Source: Pseudonectria foliicola
Taxonomy: Eukaryota; Ascomycota; Sordariomycetes; Hypocreales; Nectriaceae
NCBI GenBank assembly: GCA_003693505.1
Contig: QUZD01000120.1
Coordinates: forward strand, 1 to 64,000
Length of the DNA: 64,000 bases
Direction: 5' to 3'
Position numbers and translations under genes: made by a program. The notes below the pieces were generated by a model that saw nothing but the letters and a program-made list of their open reading frames with translations, ran no database searches and was not told the origin of the DNA. Positions 46,685 to 56,600 of the stretch are shown here, piece by piece; position 1 is the stretch's first letter, and each line of letters starts with the position of its first letter.

Positions 46685-47490
46685 TATGAAGCGCAAGGAG
46701 TTCTGGAGAAACGGCAGCGATGTGAGACGGGGAACGTATTTATTGGATTGTCCAAGGACACCGTTATAGACTTGTCTTCCCCCTGAATGTTTTGGGCCGA
46801 AGTTTCGACAACCAACCTTGAAGAGCAATAGTACATGGTTGGGGCTGGGCTCGACTTACATTCGCATTTGCACCTATTTCCCGTATTCATTCGGCCCGGC
46901 AATGGCGTTCTACGCATTACGTGCTTGCTTACTATACCGCACCAATAGGTGTTAAGTACCTACCTACGTACCTGTGTAGACACTTGAGTTTCTCGCTGGG
47001 ATGAGTTGCAGCCCGCGGGTGCCAACAGACGTTGGCAGCTGCACACCGAAAAACACATGGTCGGTCCCGTGACTAGAGCCTCTGTCAGGTTTGATCGTGG
47101 AGCGAACTCCTAGCAGTGCTCGTGGTCTTGTCCTCTGACCCGGCGTCAGAAGCCTTCATGTCAACAACGGTCATTCCGCTCCAAAGCCTGCGGGTCATCT
47201 CTACACAAGGGGACGTGGAGGTTTCCTCAAACCTGACCCTTAGCGTTGACTGTGTCCAGGGAGTCAGCGACATAGCAAGCGTCGACCTGCTTTCAGATGC
47301 CGTGAGCAAGGATAATCTGTGGATTGCTCGGACAGGCTGCTGCTACATCGAGGTTGCAGTCGCCGTAGAGAGCGAGCCGGTCATCGAACGTCATCATCTC
47401 CATTCGTTTGTCAAACTCATTCAACAATGTGATGTCTGGCTGGCCAACGAATCGTTCATTGACGAGTAGTTACTGACAGGGGTCATATAG
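46685..47490. other. Region between RasGEF gene and the interrupted gene
   Basis: Both strands of 47.1-47.47 kb give protein-like frames in exact codon register with each other: a 117-codon plus-strand frame, and a minus-strand frame with several stops. Neither has a recognisable domain or a clear splice link. It may be a gene relic. An ACCTACCTACGTACC repeat lies at about 46957-46973. Confidence 0.35.
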
Positions 47491-48914
47491 ATGTGGAACC
47501 GCCTCGGAGTCCGTTTAGAATACAATCGCAACACGCAGGTCCATCTGCCGGGACTTCTCACCTTTTCGATCCAACATCCTGATTTATCGTCTGTCCTGTT
47601 GATACCCGAAGGGGCAAGTACAGCTCGGTTCCGAGCGTTGAGAATTTCTCTCAATATCTCACGCACCAAGAGGCCATGCGCAACGCTCGAAAAACGAGGG
47701 AAGAAGCGAAAGGGCTCTTGCGGAATGAACCAGGGCGGAGATAAAGACACGAAGGCCGATGGCAGCGAAGATGAAATGTACCAAACGTTGAGGTCAAACG
47801 ACCGCGTTGCCATTGACCATTTCATATCGAGCTTGAACCTCCCATCGATGCTCGATGTGAAGAACATCTGCACCGACGACGAGCCTGGCATAGCGAAGCT
47901 TACCGTTGAGGATGCCATTTCCGCTGTCACAAATCTCAGTCTACTCAAAGCCCTTCTAGAAAGAGCCATAGTTGCTTCAGCCAAATCTTACAAAGGAATC
48001 CAGGCATCCTCCACCAGTCCATCATCCCCATGTCTTGTACAATTGGCGCCGGCCGTGTTTTATACTCCGTATCTCAAGGTACGTATGCTGATGCCTTTCT
48101 ACTATGCTTCACGCTGCTGACCACCGAATGTAACAAGAATGTGTCTGATCATGTTGAGTTGCTGCCGGTTATAGCCACATCGCTGGCGCATATGCGAAAC
48201 GCCGAGTCTCCGTCTCTGAGGATGAAGATCAACGACTTCACTCTGCAGCCTCCCAATGGGCCCACTGATATCAAGCCAGCCATCAAAGATACCTGGGCTG
48301 CCTCCGTACAGCAAATTGAGAAGTGTGCATAGAATGTACTTTTGGCGAATGTGAAGGCATCTACGAGACAGAGAGGACGTGCAAGGCAGGAAGTTGTTCC
48401 CAAACAAATCTCCAATCTAGACGACAAACCCCAGGGCCAACAGTCCCCCATGCGACATACTCTACCCAATCCACCCGCCATGACAATGGAATACACCAGG
48501 GATATGGACGAGGAAACAGTTTTGAACCCGAGTGACACCATGGTTGAGCAGTCGCCGCCTTTGTTTCATTCTCAGTCTTCAACCAGCAACTACGACATGA
48601 CGAGTAACCGGTTTCCAAACTCAACATACCGGATGGATATGGCTCATCCATCGAATGAAGCATCTGGCAACCAGACGATGTGCGACTATAAACCAAGTCA
48701 AGTTAAGGGCAACTGGCGGCATCAAGACACTCCACTGATTTCCCCAGCTGCCATACCCTCAATCGGATATAGCTGGGGCTATTCAATCAGCCAAGCGACG
48801 AAGCAGGGGTCAGTGGCATCAACCGAGCAGGGCAATAGACTTGATCCAGCAAGTTTTGAATGTTTTGATGATTGGTTTTACGCGGAAAACGAAAAGACTT
48901 ATGGCGGGGTGTAA
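47491..48914 (+). pseudogene. Unrecognised gene-like region with an in-frame TAG and possible frameshift
   Basis: I do not recognise the family. An exon ending at 48078 (…FYTPYLK) is joined by a clean 59-bp intron (48079-48137; GTACGT donor, GCTGAC branch, AAG acceptor) in phase to NVSDHVELLPVIATS. That frame runs to a TAA at 48912-48914 except for one TAG (48330-48332), between QQIEKCA and NVLLANVKASTRQRGR. The last part is Ser/Asn/Pro-rich and ends DWFYAENEKTYGGV. Upstream, a second frame at about 47593-47733 reads EAMRNARKTREEAKGLL, which suggests a frameshift near 47735. The 5' end is unclear; an ATG at 47725 is in frame. The layout resembles the C-terminal part of a fungal regulator, but that is only an impression. 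Pseudogene, sequencing error or an unusual transcript are all possible. Confidence 0.4.
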
Positions 48915-49333
48915 AGGCATACTGGGGCTGTTATCAGTTACAGCGAGGCGTACCATGTGGACGGGACAATCAATGGAAGAACCGATGGACACGGTTGCAG
49001 TGTTGGAAGTAATGAGAAATCGGACAAGGGCAATACACAGGAGATGGTGTTCTAGATAATTCCTTTGGTTGTGAGATGCCTGGTGCCGCTTGCAGTCAAC
49101 CAGGCACTGGGGAAAGCAACGCTCAAAGCTATGGGGGGAAATGCGCCGACACTAGGGCTGTTCTCTGCCAAGTACCAAGATCCTGGCCACGTGTTTTGGC
49201 TAGATGCACGAAACCATCGAGTGATGATACATATGTTGGTGACGGCGCCCAAGGGCCGTGACCTCGGGGCGAAAGGTGGAGGATTCCGCAAATACCAGAT
49301 TGGCTGGCAATGAAGGTGACAGGAGTCGGGCTC
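48915..49333. other. Short intergenic region
   Basis: Holds the 3' flanks of two convergent units. Open frames here overlap each other on both strands and are not supported. Confidence 0.4.
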
Positions 49334-49573
49334 CTATCCACGGCGAAACCACTTCTTCTTGGGGGCGTTCTTTTTCTTCTCCTTCTCCTCCAGCATCTTG
49401 CGCTTCTGGTCCTCCTTCAGGGTCGCCTTGCCAATGTACCAGAGGAGGACGCTCTGGAGAATAATGGTGACAATGACAACGAGGAGGATGTAGAATAGAA
49501 CAGGCTGGTCGTTGAGGACAGCGACGGCCTCGTCGGTGGCGCCGATCTTACTGAACCAGTCGAAGGTACCCAT
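49334..49573 (-). CDS. Small single-pass membrane protein of unknown function
   Basis: A 79-residue protein starting MGTFDWFSKIGATDEAV. It has one strongly hydrophobic segment (about residues 26-48, LFYILLVVIVTIILQSVLLW) followed by a highly charged Lys/Glu-rich helix and a basic end, KKKWFRRG. The layout fits a tail on the cytosolic side and an ER or organelle membrane anchor; the compartment is inferred. I do not recognise the family. The frame stays open upstream to an ATG at 49705, which would add 44 residues, but that extension is Pro-rich and lies in leader-like DNA, so the internal ATG is preferred. Confidence 0.6.
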   Translation of the reverse strand: MGTFDWFSKIGATDEAVAVLNDQPVLFYILLVVIVTIILQSVLLWYIGKATLKEDQKRKMLEEKEKKKNAPKKKWFRRG

Positions 49574-50883
49574 GGCGTTGAATACTTTGTGCGTGGGGTA
49601 GTACGGGGAAAGCGTTCTTGGTTTGAGAATCTGTCGCAGAGGCCAGCCTGGGATCAGAGGGTTATGCGGAGCAGCGGCGGCAGAGTCTGTATGTGCACCA
49701 GTCACGTACAGATCAAGGCGATAGGAAAAGGGTCAAGTATCAAGTATAGGGCCAAAGAGACGGCGAGGCGTCAAAGACGACGGGGAGAAGCGAAGGAGAA
49801 GTTGAGCACCGCGCGCGAAAGGGAGAGAGACAGAAAGAGAGACCGAGGGTATAAGTTTAGTATGAAGATTAGGAGAAGATGGATGGATGATGTGGGAGTG
49901 TCGGGAGGCCGTGAAAAAGAGGAAGTGCCAAGATGTCGTGCCACAGCGGCGGTGCCTGAGCCTGAGGCGGAACCCTTCGCGACGGAGCGGAGGAATGAGA
50001 GGAATGGATCCAAATGGCGAGCCTGGCTTTGCGCTCGAGCCACCGAGATCAGAGGAGACCAGACCAGGGGGTTTGACGCCCTTGTCGCCCACCTGAGGCA
50101 GAGTCGAATGATGATGGGTGGAGGCGGCGGTGATTGGGCAGCGGGGGCTATTACTCGTGTGATTTACCATTGTACAGGACATTACTTAACCACCAAGCCC
50201 AGAGAATGAGAGAGAACGAGAGAATGGGGGGGATGGGACGGCTGACATGGAATGGCATTGTGCAGGGATGAAAGCGCTTGCGGCCGTGATTGGCTGTGTA
50301 GCCGTCGACCGAGGAAGTATTGGAAGGCTGCAGTCCAACTACTGTACATACCGTCTACTAATCTGTATGTGCGTATGTAAGTCCCTAGGTAGCTATATGT
50401 GTACATGTTGATGGTGCGTTCTCGTTAACCCAAGTAAGAAATGGTGGAATCAAAGCAGCAAAGGTAGGAATGCACCGAGGAACCGTCTATGAGGGCACTC
50501 GTAGTCAATCGCCTCCCCAAGGCACTTGGTGCCTTGGCGTCGAAGTCCGTACGGCATTTTGTACTGTACATGCTGGGTATATTCACATGACTGCGCACGT
50601 GCCTCTAACGTATGGCAGCAAGCAGGTCAAGGCACGTTGGCCTGCCTGGCCTTCCAAGATGGCCTAGCGTCCTCAGGCACTGAACTGCCCAGCCAGCCAA
50701 CGGGACGTATCTCAATTGGGAAATCCTGAGCCCCAAAAAAACTTCGAGGTCGTGAGAGAGAAAGCTCGCCAGCCAATTCGACACGGAGCCCCGTTCGCCC
50801 TGCTCCCTCCCTCATCCTCCTCCCTCTTCTTCGCGGATTGACTCGCTGGGACGGGCCCCGAACCGGTCGCATCCCTGGCAGTC
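49574..50883. other. Divergent intergenic region upstream of uS5m and the small membrane protein
   Basis: About 1.3 kb with no supported gene. A minus-strand pyrimidine-rich stretch (49.7-50.1 kb) looks like leader for the small membrane-protein gene. The part just before 50884 is CT-rich and probably the uS5m leader. Confidence 0.45.
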
Positions 50884-52526
50884 ATGAGCGTCGCACGCCC
50901 GGCGCGCAGCCTCCTCGGCACGTGTCTCTTTTCCACTCGGACGACAGCGACGACGACGACAACGACAACGGCCGCCTCTCGCGCCATCTCCTGCCACAAG
51001 TTCCATACAACAGCCCCTGCCTTTAAGCGGCAGCCGCCGTCGCCCAGGACCGGAAAGCGCTTCCGCAATATCGCCGCCCAAGAGCTAGGCTTGTTGAAGC
51101 CCGAGCAGCTCCAAACCTTTGCGGACGAGAAGCTCCCCGAGTACTCGCCCGAGGATGAGGAGGCGCTCCGGACAAAGTACAGCCCCCAGCAGATGGAGGC
51201 TGTAAAGGCGGGTGAGCTCGCCATCGATCCCCTGGATCTACTTGAGCAGGGTCGGTTACGAGACGAGTACTTCCGGCCAGACTACATGGATGACTATTCC
51301 GTCCTGGATCCCCGCTACGATCTCAAGCCCGAGGTCGAAGGAACCCCCAGAGAGCACGAGTGGCTCGATAGGGACGAGTGGATCGACAACTACGGCGCCA
51401 AGATGAGGACCCTGACGGACAAGAAGACGAGCGACCAGCTCGTTCGCGCCATGGTCCGCGCCATGCGTAGAGTCAAGGAGAGCAACGGCGAGGACCTGAT
51501 AGACCTGACCGAGGACGAACTGAAGGATATCGAAAACGACCCCGAGCTCATTCAGCGCTACACCATGACGGACGACAAGGCCGAGCCCAAGCCCGATTCC
51601 GAGGCCGAGGCCGAGGCCGCATCCGACGAGGTTGGCCCCGGATACCTGACCCGCGCACAGGCCGAGAAGCTGGACGAGGCCCTGAACGCCGAGTGGGAAA
51701 AGGAGCTCGACAAGATTGCCGAGTTCTCGACCCAGGCCGAGGTGGAGCCCAGCAGCGTCGAGCTGATCCAGGACGGCCCGGCCGGCGTCGACCGTCTCCA
51801 CACGGCCGAGGCGCCGGAGCTGGGCAAGGTGCCCGGCGTCGCGGGTCTGTACAAGAACACGGCCGACCCCGAGGACCAGGGCCAGGACGACGCGGGCAAG
51901 TTCCAGGAGATCAAGCGCCTGACGGGCATGACGCTCAGGGACATCCAGTCGCTCGTCACCAAGTCGCTCGTCACCCGCTGGGTTTCCAACCAGACCCGTC
52001 TCGGCAAGGTGCGCAGCACCTCTGTCGTCGCCATTGCCGGCAACGGCAACGGACGCCTGGGCCTGGGCATGGCCAAGTCGACCGAGCCCGGCGTGGCCGA
52101 GGAGACGGCGCAGATGCTGGCCATTCGCAACATGAAGCCGATCCGCCGCTACGAGAACCGAACCGTCTACGGCAACATCTCGGCCAAGATCTCGGGAACT
52201 GTCGTCGAGCTCTTTGCCCGCCCCCCAGGCATGTTTCTCCCCCCTTTTTTTCTTTCCCCCCCCCCTGGCCCGCCTGACACATGCTAACCCCCTCGCGCCC
52301 AACAGGCTTTGGTCTTCGCGTTCCCTACCGTGTCTTTGAGATGTGTCGCGCGGCGGGCATCCACGACCTGTCTGCGCGGATGCCGCGCTCCAAGAACCCC
52401 ATGAATTCGGTCAAGGCCGTCTTCAAGGCCCTGACGAACCAGCCCGATCCGGAGCGGATTGCCATTGGCCGGGGCAAGAAGATGGTGGACGTGAGAAAGG
52501 TGTATTACGGCGGCTCTGTATATTAA
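50884..52526 (+). CDS. Mitochondrial ribosomal protein uS5m
   Basis: A component of the small subunit of the mitochondrial ribosome. Two exons, 50884-52228 and 52306-52526, give 521 residues. The N-terminus (MSVARPARSLLGTCLFSTRT) is basic and Ser/Thr-rich, as expected for a presequence. A long acidic, fungal-type extension follows to about residue 340. The S5 N-terminal double-stranded-RNA-binding fold begins near 358 (LVTRWVSNQTRLGKVRSTSV, then GNGNGRLGLGMAK). The S5 C-terminal domain spans the junction: ELFARPPG-FGLRVPYRVFEMCRAAG. The intron (52229-52305) starts GCATGT; no GT donor keeps the frame. A CTAAC branch site is present before the AACAG acceptor. It converges on the Dad3 gene with 277 bp between stops. 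Confidence 0.92.
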
Positions 52527-52803
52527 AAAGATTTGTACCACCACCGCAAAACCGTGTATATTTGCAACGAGCTTTCCCGACAGAGGCGTGGCTGTCTTGG
52601 CCGTGTCTCTTTAGCAAAGCAAAAACTCCCCATGTATCAACTCAAATCCTTGTATTCGTTCCGTCGTCTATCGTGTTTTATCCCCTGGGTATCAAATGAC
52701 TGTGCTCCACGTGCCTCGGCGACACCACCGTACCGTACCGTACCATCCATCTCGATGCAAGCGTCCACCGAAATGTCCCTGCCCGCCCCGTGTTGCTCTC
52801 CCC

Positions 52804-53148
52804 TCACTGGGTCGTGGACCCATCGCCCCAGTCAATCTCCTGCTGCAGGACGATGCTGTACACACTGGCCTTGAGCAGCGTAAACGCCAGGCTAGTCTTG
52901 CGCTCGAGTTCGCGCAGGCCGTCGAGGATTTCGGTCGACGGGTTGGAGGCGAGGTGGTCGAGGATGGTGGCCAGCTATAGCAAGTGGTCAGCACGCTTTC
53001 CTTGCGTCTGTTGTCCGTCCGTCTGGATGGGGAGGCGCACCTTGTTCATGTTGTCGGCAAGGCGCTCGTACTCGTCGAGGACTTGCTGCTCGAGCGGCGA
53101 TAGCTCAGGTGCGGAGAGGAGGCCGCCGGCGGGAGTGCCAGGCTCCAT
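52804..53148 (-). CDS. DAD3: DASH complex subunit Dad3
   Basis: Dad3 is one of the small subunits of the DASH/Dam1 complex that couples kinetochores to spindle microtubules in fungi. Two exons, 53148-53041 and 52974-52804, give 92 residues, normal for the family. The sequence reads LSPLEQQVLDEYERLADNM before the junction (NMNK-LATILDHLASNP) and ILDGLRELERKTSLAFTLLK after it, ending QQEIDWGDGSTTQ. The intron (53040-52975) starts GTGCGC and ends TATAG. The ATG at 53148 gives MEPGTPAGG; an in-frame ATG at 53202 would add 18 residues. This gene is easy to miss because it is small and split. Confidence 0.9.
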
Positions 53149-53645
53149 TATGGCGGCGGTGATGGATTTGAACGGGCCTGTATCGTCTCGGCAGAGCGCC
53201 ACAGCGTCAGAAATTGCGTGCGGTGGTGGCGGTAATGTTGTTGCTGGTGTCGGTCGGTGTTGATACTCGTCGTTATTATGGCGGCGGGGACTTCTTTGCT
53301 CTGGCCGCTACCGCTACAACGCGTAAAGCGATGTCCCCACATTTTCTAGCGTCACATCTTCAAGTCGAGAATCTACGAGACACACACAATAAACAACGTG
53401 GAGAGAAAGAAGGATCAAATTAATCAAATTGATATTTCATTGGACTCGTAAGGAAAAAGAGAAGAAAAAAAGAGGAGACTAGTACGTCGCTCTTCCAAAG
53501 CTCAACACCAACACCAACACCAAGAACAATTGCCGTATGCAAGCACAAATACTTGCTCTCACAGACTCCTTTCCAACAGTAACAAGCACAAAGTAGGCAA
53601 GGCACCTAGGTAAATAGGTGATGGGTACATCCATCATCGCTCTCG
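53149..53645. other. Intergenic region between Dad3 and the giant coiled-coil gene
   Basis: About 500 bp holding the Dad3 promoter and the 3' flank of the large gene. A-rich tract at 53450-53480. No gene seen. Confidence 0.45.
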
Positions 53646-56600
53646 TCACGGTCCGTAGACAACCACGGCATCTCCCCCAGCCCCAACATCCGTCGACACA
53701 TTACTTCCGACTGCACTCTCTGTCCAGTCGCTCGCCGATTCGCTATACTCGCTGTCGCCGTCCGTGTACATGTCGGTGCTGTTGGTGACCACTGTACCAC
53801 GGCTGCTCCTCCGCAGCGTCTCGTTGTCGCTGTCACCACCTCCATCGTCCTTCGCCATAGAGTCAAGCACGGATGTGTCATCGGCTGTCAGCTCCGACGG
53901 TGTGGGCGTCTCGTGCTCGTCCACCTCTTCGACCGTCTCGCGTAGGCCTGCGTTCTCCTTGTCGTCGTGGAAGCCATTCTCCAGGTTGCTGCCCCAGCTC
54001 CTCTTGCGGAGACCCTTGTTGATCGGAGTTCTCACGCTCTGGCTCCGCTTGATGGGGCCAGAGGCGACGTTGTTGTTGATCTGGCTGAGTGAGACGATCC
54101 TGCGCGCAGTTCCAGACTGAGCAGGGGTCGCAAGGCTCCGTTTCGCTGACAGAGCCATGTTGACAGCAGGCTTGCGAGCGGCTTGGGAGGAGGCATCATT
54201 CTCGTTGGCGGGCTTCCTAACTCGCTTACGGCTCATAGCATCTCCTCCCTTGCTTGCCTTGGACATGAGCAGGACTCGGGAGTGGTCCATGACCCCCTCC
54301 AGAATTCGCCGCTCCAGGCTCTCGGCCCTCGACTCCATGTCATAGAGCTCATCCTTGCGAAGACGCAGGGCCGTCTCGAGCGAAGACACATCGCCTGTCA
54401 GGCGTGTCTTCTGTCGGATGAGGCTCTCCTGCTCGGTCCGCAGATTCATGACGCTTTGTCGCAGCCTGTCCTCCTCAACCCGCAGGTCAAGGACAGATGC
54501 TTGGACATGGTCCTTCTCAGCAAGCTTCCGTTCAAGAGAGATCAGGGTCTCCTGATGGGTCTTCTCCCGGTCCTCATGCTCTTTCGTGATGCGTTGCTTC
54601 TGAGCAGAAAGGAAATCCGAAATGTCAGCGGCTGTCTTGAGGACCGAGGCATGAACCATGTCGAGGGTCGCAAGCCGTGTAAGAGCTTGCTCGGTGGAAG
54701 AGCCATGCTCCACAATCTTGTCAAGTTTCTCGTGCACGACGGTATCGTCGTACCTGAGCTCAACAAGTGTATCGAGCTTCTCCTGCACGGTCGTGTCGTC
54801 ATATTTGTGCTCCATGAGCTGGTCCAGCTTCTCCTGCACAATGGTGTCGTCGTACTTTAACTCAACCAATGTGTCAAGCTTCTCTTGCACGGTTGTATCG
54901 TCGTATTTATGCCCCATCAGCTGATCCAGCTTCTCTCGGACTTCCGCGTCGTCGTACTTGTGGCCCATAAGCTGCTCCAGCATCTCTCGCACAACAGTGT
55001 CGTCATACTTCAACTCGACCAATGTGTCGAGTTTCTCTTGCACGGTTGTATCGTCGTACTTGAGCCCCATCAGCTCTTCCAGCTTCTCTCGGACTTCAGT
55101 GTCGTCGTATTTGTGTCCCGCAATCTCGGTAAGCTTCTCGCGGATCTCGGTATCATCGTACTTGTGCGTAGCGAGGACATCAAGCTTCTCCTGCACGGCA
55201 GTGTCGTCATATTTGTGTCCCATGAGCTCGTCCAGCTTCTCGCGGACTTCAGCATCATCATACTTGTCCTCGACTAGGTTGTTCAGCTTCTCGAGCACTT
55301 CCGTGTTGTCGTACTTCTCAGGCGGCAGAAGGTTGAGGAGGTGCTCCGATGGCTTAAACTCAGTCATCTTGTCCTGGAGGTCCGTTGTGGATGACTTGGA
55401 ATGCTCAAAGTGCTCGCCAACGAGGAGGAGAAGATCCTTGACGGCTTCAAGGACCTTGGGGTGGTGCTCGCCGACTTCGCCCTTGAGGCTCTCTACCAGA
55501 GAGAGCGCCTCGGTGACTTGGTCCCGAGTCTGTTGGTGTTCGGCCTTGCCTTCGATGTGGGTCTCTTCATGGCGAGTGACGAGATCCTCCACCTTGGTGA
55601 AGACAGTCTTGGAAGCCTCCTCCATCTTCTCCAGCGAATCTGTGACTGTAGAGCCAAGCGTATCGATGAGAAGCTTGAGTTCGTCGGCCATAGCCTTCGT
55701 GCCTGTGACAGCAGCTTCCATCTCACTATCCCGTGCCTCACTGATCTTGCTCTTGTCATCAATGGAGGCTTGCAACTCTTCGTACTTGCTGATCATCTCA
55801 CCAATCTTTTCGTCAATCTTGGTGCCGAGGCTCTCCGTCGCCTCCTGCATCTTCTCGTTCGACTCGACCTTGACTCCAGACACAACGGCCTTGGAGTCTT
55901 CGAATTCGGTCTTGATCGTCTCCATCATCTCCTTGATGTCTTGACCGACGTTCTCATTCTTGTCAATCTTCTCACCAATAGAGGCAAGGAGTTTACTAAC
56001 AGACTCGACGCCAGTAGAGCCCTCCTCAAGCTTGGTGTTGATGGCGCCCTGAAACTCCTCGAGGAACGTCTTGACTTCCGAGACCCGCTCGCCAACGCCA
56101 GTCATTTCCTCGTCACGGACAGCAACTGCCTTGGTCGATGCATCAACAGTGTTGTCCAGCTTCTCCTGGAACTCCTTGACAACAGTCTCAAGACCAGTGA
56201 CATCTTCTTTCTTGGCAAGAGCGGCAAAGTCGGTCACTCCGGTAAAAGTCTCCAAGGAAGCCTTGATCTCGAGGACAAGGGTCTCAACAGCCTCAACATC
56301 CGCCTTGAGCACCTTGTCCGGGTTCTCGCTGTCCTTTGTCGTCATCTCCTTGATCTCATCCAGGCCAGTAGTGAGATGACCAATGAGCGTTTCAAGGGCA
56401 GTCACATCTTCCTTGCGAGACACAGTCTCGACCGCGGTAGAGAGGGAGCCCATGGACTCACGGGTCTCAAGGAGCAGGGTCTCGAGTGAATCCACGTGAT
56501 CCTTTCGAACTGCTTGGTCGCTGTCGATGAGGTCGTCAATCTTTGCCTTGGTGTTCCGTAGAATAGTTTCAATGGCTACGACATCATCTTTGGTCGCAGC

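Noticed and set aside
47421..47984. Minus-strand frame opposite the interrupted gene
   Set aside because: Composition is Ser/Arg-rich without motifs, and the plus strand here has a clean intron joining two frames.
47116..48914. Repeat-induced point mutation as the cause of the TAG codons
   Set aside because: The surrounding sequence is not AT-enriched and shows only isolated stops, unlike typical heavily mutated repeats.
51256..52302. Long minus-strand frame opposite uS5m
   Set aside because: Shadow frame caused by codon bias; the plus strand has a clear S5 domain.
54958..56489. Plus-strand long frames opposite the giant coiled-coil gene
   Set aside because: They are translations of the antisense of repeated Glu/Asp/Lys codons and give Ser/Leu-rich nonsense.
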